From Acidobacteriota bacterium (GTDB lineage: Bacteria; Acidobacteriota; Blastocatellia; Pyrinomonadales; Pyrinomonadaceae), in the NCBI GenBank assembly GCA_003222855.1, contig QHXH01000044.1:1764-31920 (forward strand): a stretch of 30,157 bases of DNA, written 5' to 3'. The notes beneath the pieces were generated by a model, which was not told the DNA's origin, searched no databases, and saw only the letters and a program-made list of their open reading frames with translations. Every line of letters starts with the position of its first letter. Positions within the stretch are counted from its first letter, which is position 1. Positions 1 to 7,740 of this stretch are shown here, one piece after another. Position numbers and translations under genes: made by a program.

Positions 1-69
1 AGACAGTAGGTAGAATCAAGCGGCTGTGATACGCAATTTAGTTCGCCGGTGATCGGCATCACATGGTAT

Positions 70-161
70 TAGAAGCCCGACCGTAAGGGAGGGCGAGTTT
101 GATCATCTCAACCGCCGGTCGAAGCAAAGATTGCCCTCGCTCACGCTCGGGCTTCTGACAC
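70..161. repeat. Family A REP-like inverted repeat (copy A1)
   Basis: The left arm (71-95, core AGCCCGACCGTAAGGGAGGG) is answered by a diverged right arm (131-161, ending CTCGGGCTTCTGACAC). The same palindromic unit recurs at 1492-1593, 7481-7510, 7670-7733, 26761-26834 and 27684-27713, with a diverged copy at 20057-20179. The 203 bases before the first gene hold nothing else that I recognise. Confidence 0.8.
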
Positions 162-203
162 GCCGGGCCTGACAAATAGACCGGCTTCTGCTATTGCTTT
201 TCA

Positions 204-851
204 ATGACCGGGCCGCCACCTCCTGAAGCTTTTACCTCAAAAGAGTTTCGGCTAATCGAACGTCTCAACACCCCGGCCAAGGTCCAGGCGTGGCTAACGG
301 CGATGCCCTACAACTGGGAGCGCAAGGGCGGCACAATGCGTTCGTTTCGCGAAGTTGTGAGAAGAAATGAAGCGCATTGTCTGGAAGCGGCCGTAGCCGC
401 CGCGGTGATTCTTGAGCAACACGGCTATCCGCCGCGGCTGCTTGATCTGGAATCGATCGATCTATTGGATCACGTCATCTTCGTGTTTCAGAAGGACGGC
501 AGGTGGGGATCGATTGCCCGCTCTCGTGACATAGGATTGCACGGTCGCAAGCCGGTGTTTCGCAACTTGCGTCAACTTGTGTGGAGCTACTTCGATCCTT
601 ACATCGACATGACCGGACGGATTAAGGGCTATGGCCGCACCAGTCTGTACGAATTAGGCAATTACGACTGGCGATTCAACCCGCGGAACATGCATAAGAT
701 CGAAGATCACTTGCGCGCGATTCCCCACAAGAAACTTCAATCCTCAGATCAGCGTTACGATTACTGGCACGAGCGCTATAAGAAATATAAGAAACGGTTT
801 CCAGATCGCTCGCCCGCTTACTACGACACTCGCCATCAGTGGATGCTCTGA
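204..851 (+). CDS. Hypothetical protein with a possible transglutaminase-like (papain-fold) core
   Basis: This encodes 215 residues with no signal peptide or membrane segment. The central part has the layout of a transglutaminase-like cysteine fold. Cys59 sits at the start of a helix (EAHCLEAAVAAAVIL), followed by a strand with His90 (LLDHVIFVFQ) and then a polar stretch around Asp109. The C-terminal 80 residues are rich in Lys, Arg and Tyr. I know of similar bacterial proteins annotated only as hypothetical or transglutaminase domain proteins, and no substrate is suggested. The ATG at 204 has no clear ribosome binding site. The stop lies 33 bases before the preferred start of the DinB-like gene. 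Function is open; the Cys-His fold is an inference from spacing and local sequence. Confidence 0.6.
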   Translation: MTGPPPPEAFTSKEFRLIERLNTPAKVQAWLTAMPYNWERKGGTMRSFREVVRRNEAHCLEAAVAAAVILEQHGYPPRLLDLESIDLLDHVIFVFQKDGRWGSIARSRDIGLHGRKPVFRNLRQLVWSYFDPYIDMTGRIKGYGRTSLYELGNYDWRFNPRNMHKIEDHLRAIPHKKLQSSDQRYDYWHERYKKYKKRFPDRSPAYYDTRHQWML

Positions 852-859
852 TCGAGTGT

Positions 860-865
860 TATAAT
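860..865 (+). promoter_or_regulatory. Candidate -10 box upstream of the DinB-like gene
   Basis: A perfect TATAAT lies 18 bases before the ATG at 884, in a position that would give a very short leader. No good -35 hexamer is visible at the expected spacing, so this is a weak prediction. Confidence 0.25.
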
Positions 866-883
866 TCGCGCACGGGTGCGGTG

Positions 884-1462
884 ATGAACGATCAATCAAT
901 CGGCGAACACTATCTCGAGGATGCGCTGCGAACTTTCCGCGATTACAAGAAACTGGCGGAGCGGGCGTTTGAGCAGATCGACGACGAAGACTTCTTCCGC
1001 ACGATCGATAGGGAATCGAATAGTATTGCCGTCAACATGAAGCACCTGGCCGGCAACATGCTTTCGCGTTGGACAGATTTTCTAACCACGGATGGTGAGA
1101 AGCCCGAACGTGATCGCGACATGGAATTTGTAATGCTGCCGCAAACGACAAAAGCGGAGATGGTCGCGTATTGGGACAAAGGCTGGCAATGCACGTTTGA
1201 TGCAGTACAACCGCTAAAGCCTGAGAATCTGATGCGGAGGGTCACGATTCGCGGGCAGGATCACACCGTGGTGCAGGCGATTAATCGGCAGCTTGCTCAT
1301 TACGCTTATCACGTCGGGCAGATCGTCTATCTCGCAAAGCATTTCAAAGCGAGCGATTGGCAAAGTTTGAGCGTGCCGAAGAACAAATCGGCTGAGTTCA
1401 ATAAATACCTCGAAGAGCAGATGAGAAAGTCACCAGCTGCTTCGCGGGAAGAGGCGAAGTGA
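884..1462 (+). CDS. DinB-superfamily protein (DUF1572-like)
   Basis: This encodes 192 residues from the ATG at 884. An in-frame GTG at 839 would overlap the previous gene and add 15 residues of no family character. The sequence has the four-helix DinB/YfiT layout. The first helix carries the DUF1572-type block SNSIAVNMKHLAGNMLSRW, the middle carries LTTDGEKPERDRD, and the last helix carries QLAHYAYHVGQIVYLAK. His residues in the second helix (MKHLAG) and the last helix (HYAYHVGQ) are the usual metal ligands of the family. These proteins are thought to be metal-dependent thiol transferases or detoxification proteins in the cytoplasm. The real substrate is unknown. Confidence 0.8.
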   Translation: MNDQSIGEHYLEDALRTFRDYKKLAERAFEQIDDEDFFRTIDRESNSIAVNMKHLAGNMLSRWTDFLTTDGEKPERDRDMEFVMLPQTTKAEMVAYWDKGWQCTFDAVQPLKPENLMRRVTIRGQDHTVVQAINRQLAHYAYHVGQIVYLAKHFKASDWQSLSVPKNKSAEFNKYLEEQMRKSPAASREEAK

Positions 1463-1491
1463 TGGTGTTCGTCGCGGAGAATCGCGAGTAA

Positions 1492-1593
1492 GTGTCAGAA
1501 GCCCGACCGTCAGGGAGGGCAACTTAAGACATCGATCCATTAGAGGATGAAGATCACCTCAGTTGTCCTCCCTGACGGTCGGGCTTCTGACAC
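1492..1593. repeat. Family A REP-like inverted repeat (copy A2)
   Basis: The left arm at 1492-1525 (GTGTCAGAAGCCCGACCGTC...) and the right arm at 1561-1593 are nearly perfect reverse complements, separated by about 35 bases. The right arm reads in frame with the VOC gene, which is why the open reading frame appears to start at 1547. Confidence 0.9.
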
Positions 1594-1603
1594 AACCAAA
1601 CCA

Positions 1604-1966
1604 ATGGTCGCTGCGCTTCATCATGTAAACGTAACCGTTTCCACTGAAGAGGAAGCGGCAGCGAAGAATTTCTATGGATCGATTCTTGGTCTGCATCAGG
1701 TTCCGAAACCGGCCGGCTCCCGGCAAAGCGGCGCGTGGTATCAAATTGGTGGAAACCAATTGCACCTTTCCGTTGAAGATGGCGTACGAGCGTCGTTGAG
1801 TTCGCGTCACATATGCTTTTCAGTCTCCGATTTGACCGAGGCGGAGAATAGATTTCGCGACGCCGGTGTGGAAATCGTCCCCGATCCGCGCCCAATTCCC
1901 GGCACGCGACGATTCTATGTGCGCGATCCGGGTGGCAATCAACTCGAGATCGTTCAGCAGACATGA
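1604..1966 (+). CDS. VOC-family (glyoxalase/dioxygenase fold) protein
   Basis: This encodes 120 residues from the ATG at 1604 (MVAALHHVNVTV). The frame is open from 1547, but those 19 extra codons are entirely repeat A2, so I reject that start. It has two beta-alpha-beta-beta-beta modules. The first begins LHHVNVTV with a likely metal His. The second contains RHICFSVSDL and ends FYVRDPGGNQLEIVQ, the usual VOC C-terminal metal-ligand strand (Glu in LEIV). Family members are metal-dependent lyases, isomerases, dioxygenases or resistance proteins, and sequence alone does not choose among them. The stop overlaps the start of the RidA gene (ATGA), so the two are probably translationally coupled. 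Confidence 0.85.
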   Translation: MVAALHHVNVTVSTEEEAAAKNFYGSILGLHQVPKPAGSRQSGAWYQIGGNQLHLSVEDGVRASLSSRHICFSVSDLTEAENRFRDAGVEIVPDPRPIPGTRRFYVRDPGGNQLEIVQQT

Positions 1967-2367
1967 GCCTTACTTTCATCAATCCCGAATCGCTTGGCGC
2001 GCCCCGTGGATATGCAAACGGCGTTTTGGCTGAACCCGGGGGCCGCTTGCTTTTCATCGCCGGCCAAATTGGTTGGGACGCGCGACAGCAAATTGTCAGC
2101 GACGATATTGTTGCGCAATTCGATCGGGCGCTCGCGAACGTCATCACAGTAGTGACCGAAGCCGGTGGCCGCGTCGAACAAATCGCGCGGCTAATCATTT
2201 ACGTTACAGACAAAGACGAATATCGCGCGCACATGAAAGAAATCGGCGACCGTTATCGCGCGCGCATGGGCAAACATTTTCCCGCGATGGTGCTGGTTCA
2301 AGTTGCGGGTTTGTTAGAGGATCGCGCGAAGGTCGAGATTGAAGGAATCGCCGTGCTCGAGGCATAA
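1963..2367 (+). CDS. RidA-family (YjgF/YER057c) protein
   Basis: This encodes 134 residues, the usual length. Recognisable elements are the family strand RLLFIAGQIGWD, the helix FDRALANVITVVTEAGG, and the end VLVQVAGLLEDRAKVEIEG. The Arg of classical imine deaminases in the C-terminal motif is not clearly in place, so this may belong to a divergent subgroup. RidA proteins hydrolyse reactive enamines and imines. Neighbouring genes point to CoA-linked degradation of an amino-aromatic compound, where a RidA would plausibly remove an enamine nitrogen; that is inference. It starts at the ATG overlapping the VOC stop and abuts the next gene with no gap. Confidence 0.88.
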   Translation: MSLTFINPESLGAPRGYANGVLAEPGGRLLFIAGQIGWDARQQIVSDDIVAQFDRALANVITVVTEAGGRVEQIARLIIYVTDKDEYRAHMKEIGDRYRARMGKHFPAMVLVQVAGLLEDRAKVEIEGIAVLEA

Positions 2368-3318
2368 GTGGTGAAACGATGTCCTACATGTACGCGGGTT
2401 TATGATTCGGACAGTATGCGTTTCTGTCTCGATGACGGAACGCTTCTCATCGATAAGCCGCCCGAAACATCCGCACCGGCGACCCTGGTTTTACCGCTCG
2501 GTCAGCAAAACGAACCGACCATCAAGGCTTTTCAACCCCCACCTTCACCGCGGCCTGCGCTCGAAAAGACCGTTGCCGCACCGGCCAGGCGCCAGCGAAA
2601 CTTGCTGGTCTGGATTATCGTTGTCGTGCTGCTCGTACCGCTTGTCGCCGGCGCAGGTTTGAGCGGATGGGTAATTTTTCATAAAACACCGATGGTCTGG
2701 CGTTTGGTTGTGGAGGTCGATCCAAACACGCCCGATCGAAGCGCCGTCGTCACTCAAACCGTCAAAGTGATCGAAAACCGGCTCGACGCGCTCGGAGTCG
2801 GCAACTACGAGGTCAAACCGGATGGTAATTCCGCGACTGGGCGAATAATAATCAATCTTCCGAACGTAAAGGACCCTGAGCGACTAAAACGAATAATCAC
2901 GACACTTGGAAAACTTGAGTTGGTCCATGTGATCAGTCCTCCGAGTCCGGCGCCCGCGCAAACGTACGCGACAAAGGAAGAAGCCAATGCTTCGTTCAAG
3001 TCATCCGGATTCTCTTCCGCTAGCCGCCGCGTCCTACCTTATGCGGAGCGCGCCGAATCGACGAACACGAGTCAGAACGGAAAGTGGGTCGTAGCTGAGT
3101 CGCCTGCAATCATCGATGGCAGCGAGCTAAGAAACGCGTCAGCCGTGCGCAGTGCCTATGGCGAAGACTATGAGATTACTTTCTCATTGAATAAGGCGGG
3201 AGCGGACAAGTTTGGCAACTGGACTGGTTCGCACATCAACGAATATCTCGCCGTCGTTCTGAACAACGAAGTAAGATCAATCGCCTTCAGTCTGCCGAGG
3301 ATCTGGCGCTGGTCTTGA
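2368..3318 (+). CDS. Zinc-ribbon membrane protein with a SecD-like P1 head domain, C-terminus frameshifted
   Basis: The GTG start directly follows the RidA stop. Residues 5-24 form a short zinc ribbon (CPTC, then FCLDDG). A Pro-rich linker follows, then a single membrane segment at about 79-104, with the rest outside the cytoplasmic membrane. Residues 125 onward resemble the periplasmic P1 head of SecD/SecDF: IENRLDALGVGNYEV, GRIIINLPNVKDPERLKRII, and AVVLNNEVRSIA. At about residue 306 the reading departs into an unrelated tail and stops. The expected SecD continuation (SAEDLALVLKAGALPASVK) is present immediately downstream in another frame at 3285-3374, and the intervening family segment is missing. 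The head domain alone, without the SecD transmembrane bundle, makes this an accessory or repurposed protein rather than SecD itself. Confidence 0.75.
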   Translation: MVKRCPTCTRVYDSDSMRFCLDDGTLLIDKPPETSAPATLVLPLGQQNEPTIKAFQPPPSPRPALEKTVAAPARRQRNLLVWIIVVVLLVPLVAGAGLSGWVIFHKTPMVWRLVVEVDPNTPDRSAVVTQTVKVIENRLDALGVGNYEVKPDGNSATGRIIINLPNVKDPERLKRIITTLGKLELVHVISPPSPAPAQTYATKEEANASFKSSGFSSASRRVLPYAERAESTNTSQNGKWVVAESPAIIDGSELRNASAVRSAYGEDYEITFSLNKAGADKFGNWTGSHINEYLAVVLNNEVRSIAFSLPRIWRWS

Positions 3319-3374
3319 AGGCAGGCGCGCTACCGGCGTCAGTGAAACTGGTCGAGGAGAGTGTTATCAAGTAG
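3285..3374 (+). pseudogene. Out-of-frame C-terminal remnant of the SecD-like protein
   Basis: Read in the frame that ends at the TAG at 3372-3374, this stretch gives LQSAEDLALVLKAGALPA, then SVKLVEESVIK. This is the conserved end of SecD P1 head domains. It overlaps the end of the 2368-3318 frame and has no start of its own. The preceding gene therefore suffered a deletion whose length is not a multiple of three. Confidence 0.7.
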
Positions 3375-3380
3375 CAACGC

Positions 3381-4241
3381 ATGAACAGTCCCAAATCTTT
3401 TCTCTACGAACAGCGCGACGGCATCGGGACGATTACGCTCAACCGTCCTGAGCGTTTGAACGCGATCACCTTCGAGGTTTATCACGAACTCACCGACTTC
3501 TTGGCAAAGTTGCGCGATGAAAAAGATTTGCGGGTTGTCATAATTACCGGCGCGGGCCGCGCCTTCTGTTCCGGTGGCGATGTCCGAGACATCATCGGTG
3601 AGCTGCAGGGCCGGGACTCGGAAGGACTGCTTGAGTTCACGCGATTGACTTGCGATTTGATTCGCAACATGCGCGCGCTGCCTCAGCCAATCATTGCCAG
3701 TCTGAACGGCACGACGGCCGGCGCCGGAGCATGCATCGCGCTGGCTTCAGACATTCGCATCGCTGCCGAGGAAGCAAAAATCGCATTTATCTTTGTGAAG
3801 GTCGGACTCGCGGGAACCGACATGGGGGCGACATATCTGCTGCCGCGCGTCGTGGGACTCGCGAAGGCGACCGAGCTTTTAATGACCGGTGACTTTGTCG
3901 AAGCAAACGAAGCCGAAAAGATTGGTCTCTACAACCTCGTGGTGCCGCGCGCGGAACTCGAGCGCACGACGCGCGAGTTCGCAGAGAAGTTGGCGAGCGG
4001 CCCCGCGCTGGGAATCGCAAAGACTAAAGAGATGCTCAATCGTGAACTCCACATGAGCTTCGAATCCGCGCTTGAAGCGGAAGCAGTGGCGCAAGCTTTG
4101 TGCATGCAGACGCCTGACTTCAAAGAAGCGCACGCGGCCTTCATTGAGAAACGGCCGGCGCGCCTAAAGGCGGAACTCCAAACAAGAAAGCGCCGCCGTC
4201 GCTTCGCTACCGGCGCTCTAAATAATGGACACGTTTTTTAG
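3381..4241 (+). CDS. Enoyl-CoA hydratase/isomerase-family protein (aminobenzoyl-CoA cluster type)
   Basis: This encodes 286 residues with a crotonase core at about 8-260. The oxyanion-hole loops are seen at AFCSGGDVRDI (61-71) and GTTAGAGACIALASDI (110-125). The two catalytic glutamates of classical hydratases are replaced by Ile119 and Val141. Asp147 (GLAGTDMGA) sits where some isomerases place their acid, so simple enoyl-CoA hydration is doubtful. The C-terminal block EAEAVAQALCMQTPDFKEAH matches, from memory, hydratases encoded next to 2-aminobenzoyl-CoA and salicylyl-CoA hydroxylases. The last 20 residues are basic and overlap the next gene by 17 bases, so the two genes are probably translationally coupled. 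The substrate assignment is inference. Confidence 0.85.
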   Translation: MNSPKSFLYEQRDGIGTITLNRPERLNAITFEVYHELTDFLAKLRDEKDLRVVIITGAGRAFCSGGDVRDIIGELQGRDSEGLLEFTRLTCDLIRNMRALPQPIIASLNGTTAGAGACIALASDIRIAAEEAKIAFIFVKVGLAGTDMGATYLLPRVVGLAKATELLMTGDFVEANEAEKIGLYNLVVPRAELERTTREFAEKLASGPALGIAKTKEMLNRELHMSFESALEAEAVAQALCMQTPDFKEAHAAFIEKRPARLKAELQTRKRRRRFATGALNNGHVF

Positions 4242-5379
4242 TCAAACTCCATTTTTCTCTTCCGAGCATCGCTCCCTCGCGGATCGCATGGCCGAGTTCG
4301 TAGACCGCGAGATCGAGGTCCGTGCCGCCGATGACGAAAGCGATACGGACGAAGCACTACGCGGTTATGTCCTGCTACTCGCCGAAAATGATCTCTTGCG
4401 GTATGCAGTCGCAACTCCGGGTCAACCGTTTGACCTGCGGGCTTTCTGCATCATTCGCGAGTCGCTTTCGTACTGCTCGTCGCTGGCGGATCTCGCGTTC
4501 GTCATGCAAGGCCTGGGAACGTACGCGATCAGTTTGGCGGCCACCGAACATGTGCGCGATTTTTGGCTCGCCCGCGCGCGCACGGGAAGAGCAATCGCGG
4601 CGTTTGCTTTGACTGAACCTGACGCCGGCTCGGACGTTGCGGCATTGAAGACCAGCGCGCAACTCAATGACGACAGCTACATAATTAACGGTCGCAAACG
4701 ATTCATTTCCAACGCCGGCGTTGCTGATTTTTACACAGTCTTTGCGCGCACGGGCACCCGAGCCGACAGTCGCGCGGAAATCTCTGCCTTCATCGTTTCG
4801 GCGCGAATGCCCGGCTTCAGTGTCGCTGAACGAACGGAAATGATCGCGCCACATCCAATCGGCGAACTCGAATTCAAGAACTGCAAAGTCCCCGCGGAAG
4901 ACATGATTGGTAATCAGGGAGATGGGTTGCGTCTCAGTTTGCAAACGCTCGATATGTTTCGCGCGAGCGTCGGCGCGGCAGCGTGCGGCATGGCGCGGCG
5001 AGCGCTGGATGAAAGTCTGCTGCATGCAAAGTCGCGGCTGCAATTTGGCAAACCCTTGAGCCAACATCAACTGGTCCAGGAGAAACTTGCTGATATGGCG
5101 ACGGGGCTCGACGCGGCGAGGCTGCTGGTTTATCGCGCCGCCTATTTGAAAGACGCGGGTGCCGCAGTGTCGACCCGCGAACCGAGTGAGGCGAAGCTCT
5201 TCGCGACGGAAGCAGCGGGGCGCATCATCGATCAAGCGGTCCAGATTCATGGCGGCTCAGGCCTCGTGCGCGGCAGCGTCGTCGAGAGACTGTATCGCGA
5301 CGCGCGCGCGCTGCGCATCTACGAAGGCACCTCCGAAATTCAAAAGCTAATCATCGCCAACCAACTCTTGAAAGAGTAA
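4225..5379 (+). CDS. Acyl-CoA dehydrogenase
   Basis: This encodes 384 residues, the normal length. The FAD/substrate signature FALTEPDAGSDVA lies at 127-139, with RKRFISNAG at 157-165. The C-terminal helical domain carries RLQFGKPLSQHQLVQEKLADM. The catalytic base is Glu367 in IYEGTSEIQ, as in the medium- and short-chain enzymes. It is a soluble flavoprotein that oxidises an acyl-CoA thioester and passes electrons to electron-transfer flavoprotein. It overlaps the hydratase gene by 17 bases, suggesting coordinated synthesis. Context suggests an aromatic or alicyclic CoA thioester rather than a fatty acyl-CoA, but the sequence alone does not prove this. Confidence 0.93.
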   Translation: MDTFFSQTPFFSSEHRSLADRMAEFVDREIEVRAADDESDTDEALRGYVLLLAENDLLRYAVATPGQPFDLRAFCIIRESLSYCSSLADLAFVMQGLGTYAISLAATEHVRDFWLARARTGRAIAAFALTEPDAGSDVAALKTSAQLNDDSYIINGRKRFISNAGVADFYTVFARTGTRADSRAEISAFIVSARMPGFSVAERTEMIAPHPIGELEFKNCKVPAEDMIGNQGDGLRLSLQTLDMFRASVGAAACGMARRALDESLLHAKSRLQFGKPLSQHQLVQEKLADMATGLDAARLLVYRAAYLKDAGAAVSTREPSEAKLFATEAAGRIIDQAVQIHGGSGLVRGSVVERLYRDARALRIYEGTSEIQKLIIANQLLKE

Positions 5380-5402
5380 ACTCGAGTGAATTCAACCAAC
5401 TC

Positions 5403-5696
5403 ATGACGACGCTCTCTTCAGATACTACTCCAGAGGCCGAAGCCGTGTTATTGCAGTTGCTGCGGCAAGCGCCTGTTTGGAAGCGTCTGCAAATGATCGA
5501 TGAGATGTACGATACGCTGCGACTCCTGGCATCTGCCGACTTGCGACGCTGCCATCCCAACGCTAGCGATGAAGAACTCACTCGTCGGCTCATAGCACGG
5601 TTCCTCAACCGTGAAGAGGTTGTAGCAGCGTACGGATGGGATCCAGCCGCTGAGGGTTATTCATTTTTCGAGAAAAGCCATGGCCACGCCCACTGA
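5403..5696 (+). CDS. Small hypothetical protein paired with a nucleotidyltransferase
   Basis: This encodes 97 largely helical residues. The central part (MIDEMYDTLRLLASADLRR, HPNASDEELTRRLIARFLN, EVVAAYGWDP) resembles small hypothetical proteins that often sit immediately before a predicted nucleotidyltransferase in diverse bacteria. It overlaps that gene by 17 bases and is surely co-translated with it. It could be the partner subunit or antidote of a toxin-antitoxin-like pair. No DNA-binding motif is visible. Confidence 0.7.
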   Translation: MTTLSSDTTPEAEAVLLQLLRQAPVWKRLQMIDEMYDTLRLLASADLRRCHPNASDEELTRRLIARFLNREEVVAAYGWDPAAEGYSFFEKSHGHAH

Positions 5697-6249
5697 GGTC
5701 TTAATCGAAGTCACTCGCATTCTTGAGGATCTTAGTATTCCCTATTTCGTCGTTGGTTCGTTTGCCAGTTCAGCTCGCGGTGTGCGGCGCGCAACTATCG
5801 ATGGGGACCTCGTCGCCGATGTTCGCCCCGAAAATATTAGTGATATCGTCGACAGACTCACCGCGCGCGATTTTTATGTCGACGAACTCGCGGTGCGGCG
5901 CGCGGTGACAGAGGAGAGAGCATTTAATGCGATCCACAGAGGATCGATGTTCAAGATCGACATTCACATTTCCAACGATGAGTTTTCGAAGATGGAGATG
6001 AAGCGCAGGTTGCCAGAAACAATATTGCCAAAATCAGATGCGATCGTTTACATCGCGACAGCTGAAGACACAGTACTGGCGAAGCTTGTGTGGTTTCGAA
6101 AGGGCGGTGAAGTGTCTGATCGGCAATGGTCGGACGTGTTGGGAATTCTTAAGCTTCAAGCGAACCAGCTTGATTATCAGTACATGCAGGAATGGTCGGA
6201 AAGGCTTGGTGTACGCGACCTGCTTCACAAGGCGCTCGGCGAAGCGTAA
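5680..6249 (+). CDS. Predicted nucleotidyltransferase (MNT/AbiEii-like fold)
   Basis: This encodes 189 residues. The polymerase-beta-type motif is clear: Gly26-Ser27 (VVGSFASSARG) followed by Asp41 and Asp43 (TIDGDLVADV), with a third acidic strand at Asp94 (MFKIDIHI). TAEDTVLAKLVWF and RQWSDVLGIL are typical of the nucleotidyltransferase-like proteins related to AbiEii and MNT toxins. Such enzymes transfer nucleotides to proteins or tRNA. The overlap with the 97-residue gene upstream gives a two-gene unit of the kind seen in toxin-antitoxin systems. That role is inference. Confidence 0.75.
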   Translation: MATPTEVLIEVTRILEDLSIPYFVVGSFASSARGVRRATIDGDLVADVRPENISDIVDRLTARDFYVDELAVRRAVTEERAFNAIHRGSMFKIDIHISNDEFSKMEMKRRLPETILPKSDAIVYIATAEDTVLAKLVWFRKGGEVSDRQWSDVLGILKLQANQLDYQYMQEWSERLGVRDLLHKALGEA

Positions 6250-6317
6250 AAAAAGGACACGCCCAATTGCGTAGGACCCGAATTACAAATCGTCTCGAGA
6301 ATAGGACTCTTAATGAG

Positions 6318-7685
6318 ATGGATCTCGCTCGACGCCTTGGTCTCTTCGACGCGACGATGATCGTGATGGGCGGGATCATCGGCGCCGGCATCTTCACGAA
6401 TCCTTACGTCGTCGCGCAACAGGTGCACACGCCTCTCTTGATTCTGGGCGCGTGGGCCGTCGGCGGATTGATTGCGCTGGCCGGCGCCTTCATCTACGCC
6501 GAGTTGTCTTCGCAAGTCACAGCCTCAGGCGGTCAATATGTTTATTTGCGCGACGCGATGCATCCGCTGGTTGCCTTTCTTTACGGATGGAGTCTGCTGT
6601 TCGTGATTCAAACCGGCGGCATGGCGGCCGTCGCCCTCATCTTCGCCAACCACCTCTTCGAATTAATTGGCGCTCGCTCCAGTGAGTTCAGCGCGGCGTT
6701 GCTGGGCTCAGCCGCCCTCGTTCTGCTTACAGTTATCAATTGTATCGGCGTGCGCGCAGGCAGCGTCACGCAAAACATTTTCATGATTCTGAAGCTGATC
6801 GCGATCGCGACGCTGGTAATTCTTGGATTACTGATTGCAAGCCCTGCGCACAATTCAACCACGACTTCGATTAGTTCGACTGCGACCACGTGGCAATCAC
6901 TGATCGCCTTTGGCGCGGCGCTGATTCCCACGCAATTCGCTTATGGCGGCTGGCAGACCGCATGCTTTGTCGCGGGCGAGGTGCGCGAGCCGCGCAAGAA
7001 CCTGCCGCGGGGATTGTTGCTCGGCGTGATTGGCGTGATCGTAGTTTATCTCTCCGTGAACTATGTATGCGTGCACGTGTTGGGGGCTGATGCTTTGGCG
7101 CAAACAAAGACGCCGGCGACTGCGGTGATGCGGCTGGCGCTTGGCAGTAAGGGTGCTCGATTCATCGCTGCCGGGATTGCGATTTCGACGATTGGATTTT
7201 TGAGTCAGAGCATGCTCACGGCACCGCGCGTATATTTTGCCATGGCTGAGGACGGATTATTTTTCAAGCAACTCGCCTCAGTTAATCGCGCGCGCGTGCC
7301 CGCATTTGCGATCGCTCTGCAAGGAGGACTCGCGATTGTCATCGCGCTGGTGGCGAGTAAGTACGAACAAATTCTGAATTATGTGGTCTCAGTCGATGTG
7401 ATCTTCTTTGGGTTAACGGCTGTGTGCGTGTTCGTATTTAGAAGGCGCGGGGGTGCCGGGCGCGAAGTTCGGGGAGCAAGCACCCTCCCTAACGGCCGGG
7501 TTTCTGACAAGACATTTCGAATTCCCGGGCATCCTTTCACGACGCTGTTCTTTATCGCGGCGTGTTGTGTAATAACATTCAGTCTGCTTTACAAATTTCC
7601 GCTCAACAGCGGAATCAGTTTCGGCATAATGTTTTTGGGTGTGCCGGCGTATTTTATTTGGGCAATGCGGAGACCCGACCGTTAG
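6318..7685 (+). CDS. APC-superfamily amino acid permease
   Basis: This encodes 455 residues from the ATG at 6318 (MDLARRLGLFDATM). The frame is open from 6192, but the extra N-terminus overlaps the previous gene and lacks family character. It is an integral inner-membrane protein with about twelve hydrophobic segments. The first holds the APC signature MGGIIGAGIFTNPYVV, and a later segment carries FAYGGWQTACFVAGEVREP. It is expected to take up an amino acid by proton symport or exchange; the substrate cannot be read. The loop between the tenth and eleventh segments contains a half copy of repeat family A (7481-7510, read as LPNGRVSDK). The last residues and the stop (RRPDR-stop) come from the next repeat copy. 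Confidence 0.9.
   Translation: MDLARRLGLFDATMIVMGGIIGAGIFTNPYVVAQQVHTPLLILGAWAVGGLIALAGAFIYAELSSQVTASGGQYVYLRDAMHPLVAFLYGWSLLFVIQTGGMAAVALIFANHLFELIGARSSEFSAALLGSAALVLLTVINCIGVRAGSVTQNIFMILKLIAIATLVILGLLIASPAHNSTTTSISSTATTWQSLIAFGAALIPTQFAYGGWQTACFVAGEVREPRKNLPRGLLLGVIGVIVVYLSVNYVCVHVLGADALAQTKTPATAVMRLALGSKGARFIAAGIAISTIGFLSQSMLTAPRVYFAMAEDGLFFKQLASVNRARVPAFAIALQGGLAIVIALVASKYEQILNYVVSVDVIFFGLTAVCVFVFRRRGGAGREVRGASTLPNGRVSDKTFRIPGHPFTTLFFIAACCVITFSLLYKFPLNSGISFGIMFLGVPAYFIWAMRRPDR
7481..7510. repeat. Family A half-element inside the permease coding sequence (A3)
   Basis: CACCCTCCCTAACGGCCGGG, followed by TTTCTGACAA, matches one arm of family A with one core change. It lies in frame within a predicted cytoplasmic loop of the permease and has no partner arm. 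Confidence 0.85.
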
Positions 7686-7733
7686 GGAGGGTGTCGCGCT
7701 TGAATGCACCCTCCCTAACGGTCGGGTTTCTGC
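7670..7733. repeat. Family A REP-like inverted repeat at the permease stop codon (A4)
   Basis: The left arm (7670-7692) and right arm (7706-7733) are near-perfect reverse complements around a short spacer. The TAG at 7683-7685 within the left arm is the permease stop. The element ends eight bases before the next start codon, leaving little room for a separate ribosome binding site. Confidence 0.92.
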
Positions 7734-7740
7734 CTACATT

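Noticed and set aside
1547..1603. N-terminal extension of the VOC protein
   Set aside because: The 19 codons are the right arm of repeat A2. The family N-terminus begins at the ATG at 1604.
4375..5250. Long minus-strand open frame opposite the acyl-CoA dehydrogenase
   Set aside because: It is a shadow of a well-conserved gene, Arg- and Cys-rich with no recognisable domain.
7639..7740. N-terminal extension of the aminotransferase
   Set aside because: It overlaps the permease gene and repeat A4. The ATG at 7741 gives the normal family start.
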